This document shows, piece after piece, positions 23,844-32,142 of a DNA stretch of 64,000 nucleotides. Source of the DNA: Kineosporia aurantiaca JCM 3230 (GTDB taxonomy: Bacteria > Actinomycetota > Actinomycetes > Actinomycetales > Kineosporiaceae); assembly GCA_000719025.1 (NCBI GenBank), contig JODP01000007.1:283061-347060 (forward strand), read 5' to 3'. The notes beneath the pieces were generated by a model, which saw only the letters and a program-made list of their open reading frames with translations, had not been told where the DNA came from and ran no database searches. The position numbers and the translations under genes are program-made. Numbering within the stretch: position 1 is the first letter of the stretch; the number at the start of each line of letters is the position of its first letter.

Positions 23844-26800
23844 GTGCGCCTGAACGTAAGTGTCCGCGACCCGTACGACGCGGCCGGATCGGCCACCGTC
23901 GTGGTGGAGACCGAGCCCGGGGCCCGGGTCGGTGCCCTGGCCGCGGAGCTGGGTCGCACGGTGGGGCTTTCGTCGAACGGTGAGCCGGAGTTGTTCTCCG
24001 GCGCGCAACGGATCGGGCCGGACCAGACGTTGCGTCAGGCCGGTATCCGGGACGGCGCCGAGCTGGGCCTCGGGGTCCCGGCCCCGGCGTCGCCCGCGCC
24101 CGAAGGGCGCACCGAGGTCCGGGTGGTCTCCGGGCCCTCCGCGGGTAGCGTGTTCCGGCTCCCGGCCGGCGACTACGACCTGGGCAGCGACCCGGCCTGC
24201 CGGGTGCGGCTGTCGGCCGAGGAGGGCGCCCCGCCGTTCGCCGCCCGGCTGCGGGTTCACCTGGACGGCGTGGTCGAGCTGCTCAGCGCGGGCTCGGCCA
24301 CCCTCGACGGCAAGCCCGTGCCCGGCGAGACCCGCTGGCAGGAGGGCAGTCTGCTGGCGGTCGGGGACACCCTGCTCGAGGTCTCCTCGGTCTACCCGGT
24401 GCCGGCTCCGCTGACCGCCGCGCAGGACGGGCTGGGCCTGGAGTTCAACCGCCCGCCCCGGTTCCTGCCACCGGAGGCGGGCCGGAGCTTCCGGTTGCCC
24501 ACGCCACCGGCCAAGCCCGACAAGCGGCCGATCCCGCTGCTGCCGGTGCTGCTCCTGCCGGCCGGCAGCGCGCTGGTGACGATCCTGGTCACCGGCCGGT
24601 GGACGTTCATCTTCATCGCCCTGCTGTCGCCCCTGGCCGCCCTGGTCACCCAGTTCAGCGGCCGCAAGCAGGCCATGGTGAAGTACCGCGAGAAGCTGGC
24701 CGAGCACGAGGCCCGGGTGGCCCGGCTCACCGAGGACATCGACGCCGCGGTCCTGGACGAGCAGCGCAACCTGCGGCTGTCGCTGCCCGACCCGGCCTCG
24801 CTGCTGCGGATGGCGGCGCAGCCGTCCGAGCGGCTCTGGGAGCGGCGCTGGGCCGACCCGGACTTCCTCACCCTCCGGGTCGGCACCACCGACCTGCCCT
24901 CCGCCACCAGCGTGGAGGACCCGTCGCAGGACGAGCACCGGCGCACCACGGTGCCCTGGCTGGACCAGGTGCCGGTACAGGTGGACGTGCGCCGGGCCGG
25001 CGTGCTCGGTATCGCCGGGCCCGAGGGCAGCGACCTGGCCGCCTGGCTGGCCGCCCAGGCGGTCTCCCTGCACGGCCCGACCGACCTGCGCCTGGTGGTG
25101 CTGTCCGGTCCGGACGGCGAGCGCACCTGGTCCTGGACCCGCTGGCTGCCGCACGCGCAGGCCGCCGCGGAGGACGCGTACTCCCTGGTCGGCAGCACCA
25201 CCGACTCCCTGGCCCGGCGGATCGGCGAGCTCGGCCAGATGGTCACCGCCCGCACCGCGCTCGGCCAGGACCTGAAACGGGGTGGGGTCAACGGTTACCC
25301 GGACGTCCTGGTCGTGCTGGAGCAGGCCCGCCGGGCCCGCTCGCTGCCCGGGGTGATCTCGGTGCTGCGGGACGGCCCGGCGGTCGGCGTCTTCGTGATC
25401 TGCGTGGACCGCGAGGAGCGCCTGCTGCCGGAGGAGAGCGGCGCCGTCGTGGTCACCGAGGCCGGACCCCGCAACACCTCCAGCGTGCGCACCGGCCCGG
25501 GTGCGGCCCTGGAGAACGTGCGCACCGACTCCCCGGAACGCGGCTGGTACGAACACCTCGGCCGGGCGCTGGCGCCGCTGCGCGGGGTGGGGGACAGCGA
25601 CGAGAGCACCCTGCCGAACGCCGTGCGCCTGCTCGACCTGATGCAGCTCGAGCCGCCGACTCCCGGGGCGCTGGTGGCCGGCTGGAGCCTGGGCGGGCGC
25701 AGTACGGTCGCCACGCTCGGCGCCGGCTACGACGGGCCGTTCTCGATCGACCTGGTCCGCGACGGGCCGCACGCGCTGATCGCCGGCACCACCGGTTCCG
25801 GTAAGTCCGAGCTGCTGCAGACCCTGGTGGCCACCCTGGCGGTGGTGAACCGGCCGGACGAGATGACCTTCGTGCTGGTCGACTACAAGGGCGGCAGCGC
25901 GTTCGCCGAGGCCGCCGAACTCCCGCACACCGTCGGCCTGGTCACCGACCTGGACACCCGCCTGGTCGAGCGGGCCCTGGTCTCGCTGGGCGCCGAGCTG
26001 CGCCGCCGGGAGACCCTGCTGGCCCAGTACGGCGCCAAGGACATCCTCGACTACCTCGACAAGCGGGCGCGCGGCGGCGACCAGATGCCCGCCCTGCCGC
26101 GGCTGATGCTGGTGATCGACGAGTTCGCCTCCATGGTGCGGGAACTGCCCGACTTCATCTCCGGCCTGGTCAACATCGCCCAGCGCGGCCGCTCCCTGGG
26201 CATCCACCTGGTGCTGGCCACCCAGCGCCCGGGCGGCGCGGTCACCCCGGACATCCGGGCCAACACCAACCTGCGGATCGCGCTGCGCACCACCGACGGC
26301 TCGGAGAGCCGCGACATCATCGACAGCCCGGCCTCCGGCGAGATCTCCCCGGGCAACCCCGGGCGGGCCTTCGCCCGGCTGGGCCCCTCGGTGCTTCTGC
26401 CGTTCCAGTCCGCCCGGGTCGGGGGACGCCGGCCCAGCGGCCTGGGGGAGCTCAAGGCCGCCGACGCCCCGATCCCGGTCCGGGCCCAGGTCGTGACCTG
26501 GCCGGAACTGGGCGGCCCCAAGCCGGTGCGGGCCAGGTCCGCCAAGGGCCCCGAGGTGGAGGCGGTGACCGACCTGGCCGTGCTGGTCGAGGCGATCGCC
26601 CGGGCCGCCGAGGAGGCCGGGGTCCCGCGTCAGCCCAGCCCCTGGCTGCCGGCCCTGCCGATCCTGCTGGAGTGGACCCGCCCGGCGGGCCCGGCGGCCA
26701 CCGAGCAGCGTCCCGCCGAGCTCGCCCCGGTGGCGTTCGGCATCGTGGACCTGCCCGCCGACCAGAGCCGCGCCGACCTCACCTTCGACCTGGACTCCGC

Positions 26801-28232
26801 CGGCCACCTGCACATCATCGGCTCACCCCGCAGCGGCCGCTCGCAGACCCTGCGCACCCTGGCCGCGGCCCTGGCCTGCGCGCACGGCGCGGACGACCTG
26901 CATCTGTACGGAATCGACTGCGGCAACGGCGCTCTCAACGTGCTGAGCGAACTGCCGCACACCGGCGCGGTGGTCGACCGCAAGCAGATCGAGCGGCTGG
27001 GCCGTCTGCTCGACCGCCTCAACGCCGAACTGACCTCCCGCCAGGGGGTTCTCGGGGCCCGGGGCAGCGCCGACCTGACCGAGCTGCGGGCCTCGCAGGC
27101 GCCGGGGCAACGGCTGCCGCACATCGTCGTGATGGTCGATCGGTTCGAGGTTTTCGACCGCGAGTTCCTCTCCTACGACAACGGCAGCTACGCCGAGCGG
27201 ATGCTGCGCCTGCTGCGCGACGGTGCCGGGGTCGGCATCCACCTGATCCTGGCCGGCGACAAGGTGCTGGGCGGCAGCCGGTACTCCGGCACCACGGAGG
27301 ACAAACTGGTTCTGCGCCTGAACGACCGGCAGGACTACTCCAGCGTCGGGATCCCGACCCGCTCGGCCCCGGAAGACCCGGCGCCCGGCCGGGTGATCCG
27401 CACCTCGGACCTGAGCGAGGCACAGATCGCCGTGCTCGGACGCGACCTGGCCGGCACCGCCCAGGCCGAGGTGCTGCGGGACCTGGCCGTCGAGCTCCGC
27501 GAGCGGGAAAGCGCGGTGCCGCGGGAGAAACGAGCGCTGCGGCTGGACGTCCTGCCCGACCGGATCGGGTACCCAGAGGCGATCCGCCTGCACACCCGCA
27601 CCGGCCCGATGCGCCCCCTGCTGGCGATGGGCGGGGACACCCTCACCGGGCTGGGACCGGACCTGGCCGACGTCCCCTCGTTCGTCATCGCCGGGCCGCC
27701 ACGCACCGGCCGCAGCACCACCCTGCTGACCGCCTGCGAATCCCTGCTCGCGGTGGGTACCGGCCTGGTGGTCATCGCCCCGCGCCGCTCCCCGCTGCGC
27801 GCGCTCGAGGGCCGGCCGCACGTGGCCGCGGTGATCACCGATGCCGAGGTGCCGGTCGCCGCGTTCCGCAAGGTGCTCGGCAACATCCCGGAGGACAACG
27901 CGGTGATCGTGGTGGACGACGCCGAGCTGCTGATGAACTCCGAGATCGACCCGGATCTGGCCGCGCTCTCACGCGGCGCGCAGGGCAACGGCTGGGGCGT
28001 GCTCGCGGCCGGTAACGCCGAGTCGCTCTCGCTCAGCCTGGCCGGCTGGATGGGTCAGGTGAAGCGCAACCGCACCGGGATGCTGTTGTCACCGCAGAGC
28101 CTGAGCGACGGCGACGTGATCGGGGTGAAGCTGACCCGGGGGCTGATCGGCCAGGCCCCGCAGCCGGGCCGCGGGCTGCTCCACCTCGGCGACGGCACCC
28201 TGCTGTCGGTCCAGGTGCCGTTCGCCGAGTAG
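23844..28232 (+). CDS. EssC/EccC-type FtsK-SpoIIIE ATPase of a type VII secretion system
   Basis: A 1462-residue motor ATPase. Residues 1-80 look like a ubiquitin/YukD (EsaB-like) beta-grasp domain ('LFSGAQRIGPDQTLRQAGIRDGAEL'), 85-175 an FHA-like domain, 228-270 two transmembrane helices, then three tandem FtsK/SpoIIIE ATPase domains. Walker A of domain 1 is intact (GTTGSGKS, 648-655; Walker B LMLVIDEFAS), whereas domains 2 and 3 have Arg for the Lys (GSPRSGRS at 993, GPPRTGRS at 1284), so probably only the first hydrolyses ATP. It would power export of the WXG-like proteins here. The start is a GTG; a stem-loop terminator follows 75 bases after the stop. Confidence 0.85.
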   Translation: MRLNVSVRDPYDAAGSATVVVETEPGARVGALAAELGRTVGLSSNGEPELFSGAQRIGPDQTLRQAGIRDGAELGLGVPAPASPAPEGRTEVRVVSGPSAGSVFRLPAGDYDLGSDPACRVRLSAEEGAPPFAARLRVHLDGVVELLSAGSATLDGKPVPGETRWQEGSLLAVGDTLLEVSSVYPVPAPLTAAQDGLGLEFNRPPRFLPPEAGRSFRLPTPPAKPDKRPIPLLPVLLLPAGSALVTILVTGRWTFIFIALLSPLAALVTQFSGRKQAMVKYREKLAEHEARVARLTEDIDAAVLDEQRNLRLSLPDPASLLRMAAQPSERLWERRWADPDFLTLRVGTTDLPSATSVEDPSQDEHRRTTVPWLDQVPVQVDVRRAGVLGIAGPEGSDLAAWLAAQAVSLHGPTDLRLVVLSGPDGERTWSWTRWLPHAQAAAEDAYSLVGSTTDSLARRIGELGQMVTARTALGQDLKRGGVNGYPDVLVVLEQARRARSLPGVISVLRDGPAVGVFVICVDREERLLPEESGAVVVTEAGPRNTSSVRTGPGAALENVRTDSPERGWYEHLGRALAPLRGVGDSDESTLPNAVRLLDLMQLEPPTPGALVAGWSLGGRSTVATLGAGYDGPFSIDLVRDGPHALIAGTTGSGKSELLQTLVATLAVVNRPDEMTFVLVDYKGGSAFAEAAELPHTVGLVTDLDTRLVERALVSLGAELRRRETLLAQYGAKDILDYLDKRARGGDQMPALPRLMLVIDEFASMVRELPDFISGLVNIAQRGRSLGIHLVLATQRPGGAVTPDIRANTNLRIALRTTDGSESRDIIDSPASGEISPGNPGRAFARLGPSVLLPFQSARVGGRRPSGLGELKAADAPIPVRAQVVTWPELGGPKPVRARSAKGPEVEAVTDLAVLVEAIARAAEEAGVPRQPSPWLPALPILLEWTRPAGPAATEQRPAELAPVAFGIVDLPADQSRADLTFDLDSAGHLHIIGSPRSGRSQTLRTLAAALACAHGADDLHLYGIDCGNGALNVLSELPHTGAVVDRKQIERLGRLLDRLNAELTSRQGVLGARGSADLTELRASQAPGQRLPHIVVMVDRFEVFDREFLSYDNGSYAERMLRLLRDGAGVGIHLILAGDKVLGGSRYSGTTEDKLVLRLNDRQDYSSVGIPTRSAPEDPAPGRVIRTSDLSEAQIAVLGRDLAGTAQAEVLRDLAVELRERESAVPREKRALRLDVLPDRIGYPEAIRLHTRTGPMRPLLAMGGDTLTGLGPDLADVPSFVIAGPPRTGRSTTLLTACESLLAVGTGLVVIAPRRSPLRALEGRPHVAAVITDAEVPVAAFRKVLGNIPEDNAVIVVDDAELLMNSEIDPDLAALSRGAQGNGWGVLAAGNAESLSLSLAGWMGQVKRNRTGMLLSPQSLSDGDVIGVKLTRGLIGQAPQPGRGLLHLGDGTLLSVQVPFAE

Positions 28233-28306
28233 GGCTTTCGGGCGACCGACCCGACTAACCTGACTGACGCGGGAGAGGTCGGCCAGGTCTGCTGATCCAT
28301 CGTCGG

Positions 28307-28330
28307 TCGCCCGACCCCCGGGTCGGGCGA
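28307..28330. terminator. Bidirectional stem-loop terminator
   Basis: TCGCCCGACC, a 4-base CCCG loop and GGTCGGGCGA form a perfect 10-bp stem in the 102-bp gap between the convergent EssC-type gene and the gene ending at 28335. There is no strong T-run, as is usual in high-GC actinobacteria. It probably ends transcription from both sides. Confidence 0.6.
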
Positions 28331-28334
28331 ACCC

Positions 28335-28994
28335 TCAGATGAAGCGGAAGCTGCTGGTAATCGCGTCGAACAGGTCGTACGCGGCGTCCTTCAGCGGCAG
28401 GTTCGGGCTGGCCAAGGTCACCACCAGGTAGTCCCCGGCCCGCCCGGGCACCGGGATCATCGTGTGCATGGTCAGCAGTTTCGCGTCCACGTCGGCGGTC
28501 AGCCGGGTGGTCTCGGTGCCGGTCACCCGGGCCACCGTGCCGACCGCCGGGATCTGCGCCGGGATGATCTGGCGGTCCGGCGGGGCCACCCCCTCCCGGG
28601 TCAGCCCGAGCTGACGCGACAGCACCGGCAGGGTCAGCTCCTGCCCCTCCGGCGTGGTCACCGCGAAGACCATGCCGTAGGCCATGAACAGCCCGTCGTC
28701 GTACTGCGTGGCGGTGCCGGCCGCGAGCAGTGCGCCCTGCTTCCGGGCGCTGCGCAGCACTTCCCGACCCTGTCGAAACATGTCATTGATCCGGGCCTTC
28801 TCACGCGCCTGGCTGACCTGGGCCAGCGCCTCGGCCCGGGTCCGGGCCAGCTGCTCGCCGGACAGGTCGACCGGGTCCCACAACTCCGGGAGGTCGATCA
28901 GCCAGCGTCGTGCCGCCGGGGCGGGACCGGCTGGGGGCACCTCCCGGCCCCCTAGGGGCTGGGGGACGTCCATCGGTGGGGTGTACTTCGGCAT
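28335..28994 (-). CDS. Hypothetical protein of the type VII-like locus (Mog1/PsbP-like C-terminus)
   Basis: A 219-residue cytoplasmic protein with no confident family. Residues 40-80 are helical and charged ('RTRAEALAQVSQAREKARINDMF'), and the C-terminal half is beta-rich, ending 'MIPVPGRAGDYLVVTLASPNLPLKDAAYDLFDAI', a pattern I recall from Mog1/PsbP/LpqN-like proteins. Its ATG lies 7 bases after the stop of the second WXG-like gene with GAGGACGTA as RBS, so the two form an operon, convergent with the ATPase gene. A chaperone or assembly role in secretion (as EspG-like proteins have) is a guess from position only. Confidence 0.6.
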   Translation of the reverse strand: MPKYTPPMDVPQPLGGREVPPAGPAPAARRWLIDLPELWDPVDLSGEQLARTRAEALAQVSQAREKARINDMFRQGREVLRSARKQGALLAAGTATQYDDGLFMAYGMVFAVTTPEGQELTLPVLSRQLGLTREGVAPPDRQIIPAQIPAVGTVARVTGTETTRLTADVDAKLLTMHTMIPVPGRAGDYLVVTLASPNLPLKDAAYDLFDAITSSFRFI

Positions 28995-29001
28995 TACGTC
29001 C

Positions 29002-29289
29002 TCACTGCCCGTCGCTGAGATTGGCGGCCGCGTCCTGGTCGGTCTTCTCGAAACTGTCGAGGATGTTCCCGATCGCGTCGCGGACTCCGACGACCTGCTT
29101 CTTCAGCTGGGTCTGGCCGTCCTGCCACTTGTTCTCGAAGTTCTGCGCCGCGCCCCGGGCCAGCTCCGGCCCGAACGCCGCGACGAAGTCGAAGGTGTTG
29201 TGGCCGATGTCGATGAAGTCGTGGACGAACGTGAGGTTGTCCTGCGCCTCCCGGAGTTCGTCCCCGGGGATGTTGATGTCGCCGGCCAT
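29002..29289 (-). CDS. WXG100-like small secreted protein (WxxG variant)
   Basis: A 95-residue helical protein. The first helix spans residues 10-50, the turn contains W55-Q-D-G58 (WxxG rather than WxG), and the second helix ends with F80-x-x-x-D84 (FEKTD), the export-type tail shared with the WXG-like protein at 23406. The ATG at 29289 has a clear GGGAGG RBS; a TTG 12 bases earlier is not needed. It is upstream of the unknown gene at 28335-28994 and close to the EssC-type ATPase, so secretion by that system is the natural reading. It may pair with the 23406 protein. Confidence 0.7.
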   Translation of the reverse strand: MAGDINIPGDELREAQDNLTFVHDFIDIGHNTFDFVAAFGPELARGAAQNFENKWQDGQTQLKKQVVGVRDAIGNILDSFEKTDQDAAANLSDGQ

Positions 29290-29378
29290 CGGCCCTCCCA
29301 AGCTCGTGTCGCCGGAGCTATACGGGATCCGGGCCGGGAAGGTTCAGGCCCGACGAAGGTTCAGCGCCCGACGAGGGT

Positions 29379-29768
29379 TCAGCGCTCGATGCCCTTGACG
29401 GCCTGGGCGGACAGACCCGGCCGCTTGGCCCGCGGCAGGGTCTCGACGACGAGCGTGTACGAGGTGCGGACCAGCTCGTCCACCAGGTCCTCGGTGATGT
29501 CGTCACCGCCGCTGATCGAGATCCAGTGCTTCTTGTTCACGTGGTAGCCGGGGACAATGGTGGGGAACTCCTCGCGCAGCGCCAGCCCGCTCTCCGGCTC
29601 GCACTTCACCGTCACCAGCGGCTCGCCGCGGAGTTCACCCCCGAGCAGGAACACCTTGCCGACCACTTTGCAGACCTCGGTCTGCGGGCCGAACGGGAAG
29701 CAGGGCTCGGCCGACGGCAGACTGGCACCGATCCGTAAGGCCAGGGTGCGCAACGCAATTCCGTCCAC
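29379..29768 (-). CDS. MmcQ/YjbR-family protein
   Basis: A 129-residue MmcQ/YjbR-like protein with the 'CyaY-like' double-winged fold. Family features are 'GASLPSAEPCFPFGPQTEVCKVVGKVFLL', 'LVTVKCEPESGLALREEFPTIVPGYHVNKKHWISI' and the helix 'ELVDELVRTSYTLVVETLP'. The fold is suggested to bind DNA, but function is unproven. GTG start. It follows the AraC-family gene by four bases on the same strand and is presumably its operon partner. Confidence 0.85.
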   Translation of the reverse strand: MDGIALRTLALRIGASLPSAEPCFPFGPQTEVCKVVGKVFLLGGELRGEPLVTVKCEPESGLALREEFPTIVPGYHVNKKHWISISGGDDITEDLVDELVRTSYTLVVETLPRAKRPGLSAQAVKGIER

Positions 29769-29772
29769 GGCC

Positions 29773-30177
29773 CTAGCTCCGCTGCATCCGGACGGGCCGC
29801 GTGTGGATGCGCGCTAAGCAGGGGGTCAGCCCGGCAATGGACGAGTGATCGCGGGCACGGTAGGCGCTCGGGCTCTCGCCGACCAGTTCGGTGAAACGGG
29901 TGCTGAAGGTGCCCAGCGACGAACACCCTACGGCGAAGCAGACCTCGGTGACGCTCAGCTCGCCGATCCGCAGCAGCGCCATGGCCCGCTCGATCCGCCG
30001 GGTCATCAGGTAGCTGTACGGGGACTCGCCGAAGGCCGCCTTGAACTGACGGGAGAAATGGCCCGGCGACATGAAGGCGAAACCGGCCAGAGCGGGCACG
30101 TCCAGGGGCCGGGCGTACTCCCGGTCCATCAGGTCGCGGGCTCTGCGCAGCCGAACCAGATCCTCCAGCGACGTCAC
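29773..30177 (-). CDS. AraC-family transcriptional regulator (DNA-binding domain only)
   Basis: A 134-residue regulator made only of the AraC/XylS double helix-turn-helix: 'LDVPALAGFAFMSPGHFSRQFKAAFGESPYSYLMTRRIERAMALL' and 'SVTEVCFAVGCSSLGTFSTRFTELVGESPSAYRARD'. The ligand-binding half usual in the family is missing. It diverges from the VOC gene at 30248 with 70 bp between starts and heads an operon with the MmcQ-like gene. The AraC-VOC pairing is common in actinobacteria and suggests the regulator controls the VOC gene. Confidence 0.85.
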   Translation of the reverse strand: MTSLEDLVRLRRARDLMDREYARPLDVPALAGFAFMSPGHFSRQFKAAFGESPYSYLMTRRIERAMALLRIGELSVTEVCFAVGCSSLGTFSTRFTELVGESPSAYRARDHSSIAGLTPCLARIHTRPVRMQRS

Positions 30178-30247
30178 CCACTCAGGGTGCCACAGTGGTC
30201 ACGAATCAAGAAGCGCTGGTCAGGGCCGGGGCTCTAGCGTTGCCGGC

Positions 30248-30658
30248 ATGGACATCAGGATTCTTCAGAGCATGCTGCCGCACACCGACCCGGAGGCCTC
30301 ACTGGTCTTCTACCGTGACCTGCTGGGCTTCGAGGTCCGGATGGACGTCGGGCAGGGGACGATGCGATGGATCACCATCGGGCCCGCCGATCAGCCGGAC
30401 GTCGCGATCGTGCTGTACCCGCCGGCCGCCGACCCGGGCCTGTCGGAGGAGGAGAAGCGGGTGATCGCCGAGATGATGGCCAAGGGCACGTTCGCCACCA
30501 TCCATCTGTCCACCAAGAACCTCGACGAGACCTTCGGGAAGCTGCAGGCGGGCGAGGTCGACATCGTCCAGGAGCCGACCGACCAGCAGTGGGGCGGCCG
30601 GGACGCGGCGCTGCGGGACCCGTCCGGGAACCTGGTCCGGCTGCACCAGGCCGGCTGA
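30248..30658 (+). CDS. VOC-family protein paired with AraC regulator
   Basis: A 136-residue glyoxalase-fold protein. 'MDIRILQSMLPHTDPEASLVFYRDLLGFEVRMD' starts the first module and 'TIHLSTKNLDETFGKLQAGEVDIVQEPTDQQWGGRDAALRDPSGNLVRLHQ' the second, which ends in the usual 'RDPSGNLVRL'. Such AraC-linked VOC proteins are widespread with unknown substrate. Its start ATG follows a divergent 70-bp promoter gap. A strong stem-loop just after the stop (30667-30705) closes the transcript. Confidence 0.85.
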   Translation: MDIRILQSMLPHTDPEASLVFYRDLLGFEVRMDVGQGTMRWITIGPADQPDVAIVLYPPAADPGLSEEEKRVIAEMMAKGTFATIHLSTKNLDETFGKLQAGEVDIVQEPTDQQWGGRDAALRDPSGNLVRLHQAG

Positions 30659-30666
30659 GCGCCGCG

Positions 30667-30705
30667 ACCTGCTCGTGCGGGCGGGCGGGAACCGCACGAG
30701 CAGGT
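30667..30705. terminator. Bidirectional stem-loop terminator
   Basis: ACCTGCTCGTGCGG (30667-30680) and CCGCACGAGCAGGT (30692-30705) form a perfect 14-bp stem with an 11-base G-rich loop, between the convergent VOC and SDR genes, followed by TTTG on the plus strand. This is the clearest terminator in the window. Confidence 0.8.
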
Positions 30706-30718
30706 TTGAGGACGCTGG

Positions 30719-31585
30719 TCACGCGTCGGCGGCGACGGTCACCGCGCGCTGGGCCACCAGTTCGGCGAGCCGGGATTCCAGAGCGGTTTTGATGGACGTG
30801 TACGGCCCGCTTCCGAGGGCCAGTCGCCGCGGGGCGGGGGAGACGCCCGCGACGTCGATGAACGCGTCCACCACCTTGCCGGGGTCGACCCAGGCGAACC
30901 CGCCGGTCTCGGCCATCCGCCGGGTGTCGCCGGACGGGGTCTGGTCGTACACCGCGGTGGCCGGGGCGGTGTCCAGGGCGGCGGCGAAACCGGTCTGCGA
31001 GGGGCCGGGCTCGAGGATGGTGAACTCGATGCCGAAGGGCGCCACCTCCTGCGCGCAGGACTCGATGAAGCCCTCGATGCCCCACTTGCTGGCGTGGTAG
31101 GCGCTGAAGTTCGGGTAGGCGATCTGTCCGCCCTCGGAGGCGACCTGCAGGAACCGCCCGCCGCCCTGCTCCCGCAGGTGCGGCAGGGCCGCGCGGATCA
31201 GGGCGATCGAGCCGAGCAGGTTCACGCTGATCACCCGCTCGATCTGGGCGTTGGTGAGTTCCTCGGCGGCGCCGAACGTGCCGTGGCCGGCGTTGCTGAC
31301 GATCACGTCGATCCGCTGGTGGGCGGCGAAGGCCTGGTCGGTGGCGGCCCGGACCGAGTCCGCGTCGGTCAGGTCCAGCCGGACGGCCTGGAGCCGGTCC
31401 GCGCCGTACTTGTCGACCAGGTCGCCGAGTGCCTCGGGGCGGCGGACGGCGCCGATCACGGTGTCGCCCCGCTCCAGCAGCCGCTCGGTCATCAGCCGGC
31501 CGAAGCCGCCGGAGGCTCCGGTGATCATCCAGGTGCGGGTCGTGGTGTCCGTCGTGTCCGGGGTGTTGGTGGTGGGGGTTGTCAT
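30719..31585 (-). CDS. Short-chain dehydrogenase/reductase (SDR)
   Basis: A 288-residue classical SDR. The NAD(P) motif TGASGGFGR lies at residues 22-30, 'VSNAGHGTFGA' matches NNAG, and the catalytic Tyr and Lys are in YHASKWG. The long C-terminal part and the EELTNAQIERV segment are typical of the SDRs that MerR-family regulators control in actinobacteria. Probably NADP-linked (the Arg-Arg after the second strand, AVRRPEAL). Its promoter lies in the 57-bp gap to the divergent MerR gene and carries a 19-bp spacer. Substrate unknown. Confidence 0.9.
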   Translation of the reverse strand: MTTPTTNTPDTTDTTTRTWMITGASGGFGRLMTERLLERGDTVIGAVRRPEALGDLVDKYGADRLQAVRLDLTDADSVRAATDQAFAAHQRIDVIVSNAGHGTFGAAEELTNAQIERVISVNLLGSIALIRAALPHLREQGGGRFLQVASEGGQIAYPNFSAYHASKWGIEGFIESCAQEVAPFGIEFTILEPGPSQTGFAAALDTAPATAVYDQTPSGDTRRMAETGGFAWVDPGKVVDAFIDVAGVSPAPRRLALGSGPYTSIKTALESRLAELVAQRAVTVAADA

Positions 31586-31592
31586 GCTCAGG

Positions 31593-31623
31593 ACGCTAGG
31601 AGCTCGAGTGGACTCGAACGCAA
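31593..31623 (-). promoter_or_regulatory. MerR-type promoter with 19-bp spacer and internal dyad
   Basis: Reading the minus strand, TTGCGT (31618-31623) and TAGCGT (31593-31598) are separated by exactly 19 bp containing the palindrome CGAGTCCACTCG. A spacer stretched from 17 to 19 bp with a central dyad is the hallmark of promoters that MerR-family proteins twist into activity. It would drive the SDR gene starting at 31585 and is bound by the adjacent MerR gene product. Confidence 0.75.
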
Positions 31624-31642
31624 GCCTGCCTACAGTGGCCGC

Positions 31643-32131
31643 GTGACCACTTCGCCGATCGTCACCGATGTCCTGTCCATCGGGGAGCTCAGCGCCGAGA
31701 CCGGGCTGAGCGCGCATACCCTGCGGTTCTACGAGCAGGAGCGGCTGTTCGTGGGCCCGGTGGCCCGGGACTCCTCCGGCCGCCGGGTCTACCGCCGGGC
31801 CGACATCAGCTGGCTGCACCTGGTGACCCGGCTGCGTGACTCCGGCATGGCGCTGTCCGACATCGCGCACTACGCCGAGCTGGTCGCCCAGGGCGAGGGC
31901 AACGAGCAGCAGCGGCTGGACCTGCTGCGCGAGCATCAGGAACGGGTGCAGGAGCAGATGCAGCGGCTGGCCGCCAGCATGGACGCGATCACCCTAAAGG
32001 TCGAGCTCTACGAGCAGGCCCTGGCCGGCGGGAACCCGCAGAACCCGTGGATCGGGGATCAGGGCGAGTGCGTCGTGCCCGCTCCGCCGGTCCGCTCCGG
32101 CCGCCAGCATCCGCCGCTGCGCCGGTCCTGA
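31643..32131 (+). CDS. MerR-family transcriptional regulator
   Basis: A 162-residue MerR-type regulator. The winged HTH is 'LSIGELSAETGLSAHTLRFYEQERLF' with 'RDSSGRRVYRRADISWLHLVTRLRDSGMALSDIAHYAELVAQGE', followed by an about 40-residue coiled coil for dimerisation. The C-terminal tail after the coiled coil is Gly/Pro-rich and has a single Cys, so no metal-binding Cys cluster like MerR or CueR is present; an organic ligand is more likely. GTG start. It shares a 57-bp divergent region with the SDR gene, where its operator-like promoter is seen. Confidence 0.9.
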   Translation: MTTSPIVTDVLSIGELSAETGLSAHTLRFYEQERLFVGPVARDSSGRRVYRRADISWLHLVTRLRDSGMALSDIAHYAELVAQGEGNEQQRLDLLREHQERVQEQMQRLAASMDAITLKVELYEQALAGGNPQNPWIGDQGECVVPAPPVRSGRQHPPLRRS

Positions 32132-32142
32132 ATAATGCTGGG

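Noticed and set aside
23757..26813. A 1018-codon open frame antisense to the EssC-type gene
   Set aside because: It is a shadow caused by high GC at codon position 3; its product is Gly/Gln/His/Arg-rich without any domain, whereas the plus-strand gene has clear motifs.
18482..29289. Antibiotic biosynthetic gene cluster next to the AfsR-type regulator
   Set aside because: No PKS, NRPS, terpene or RiPP core genes are near; the region downstream is secretion-related.
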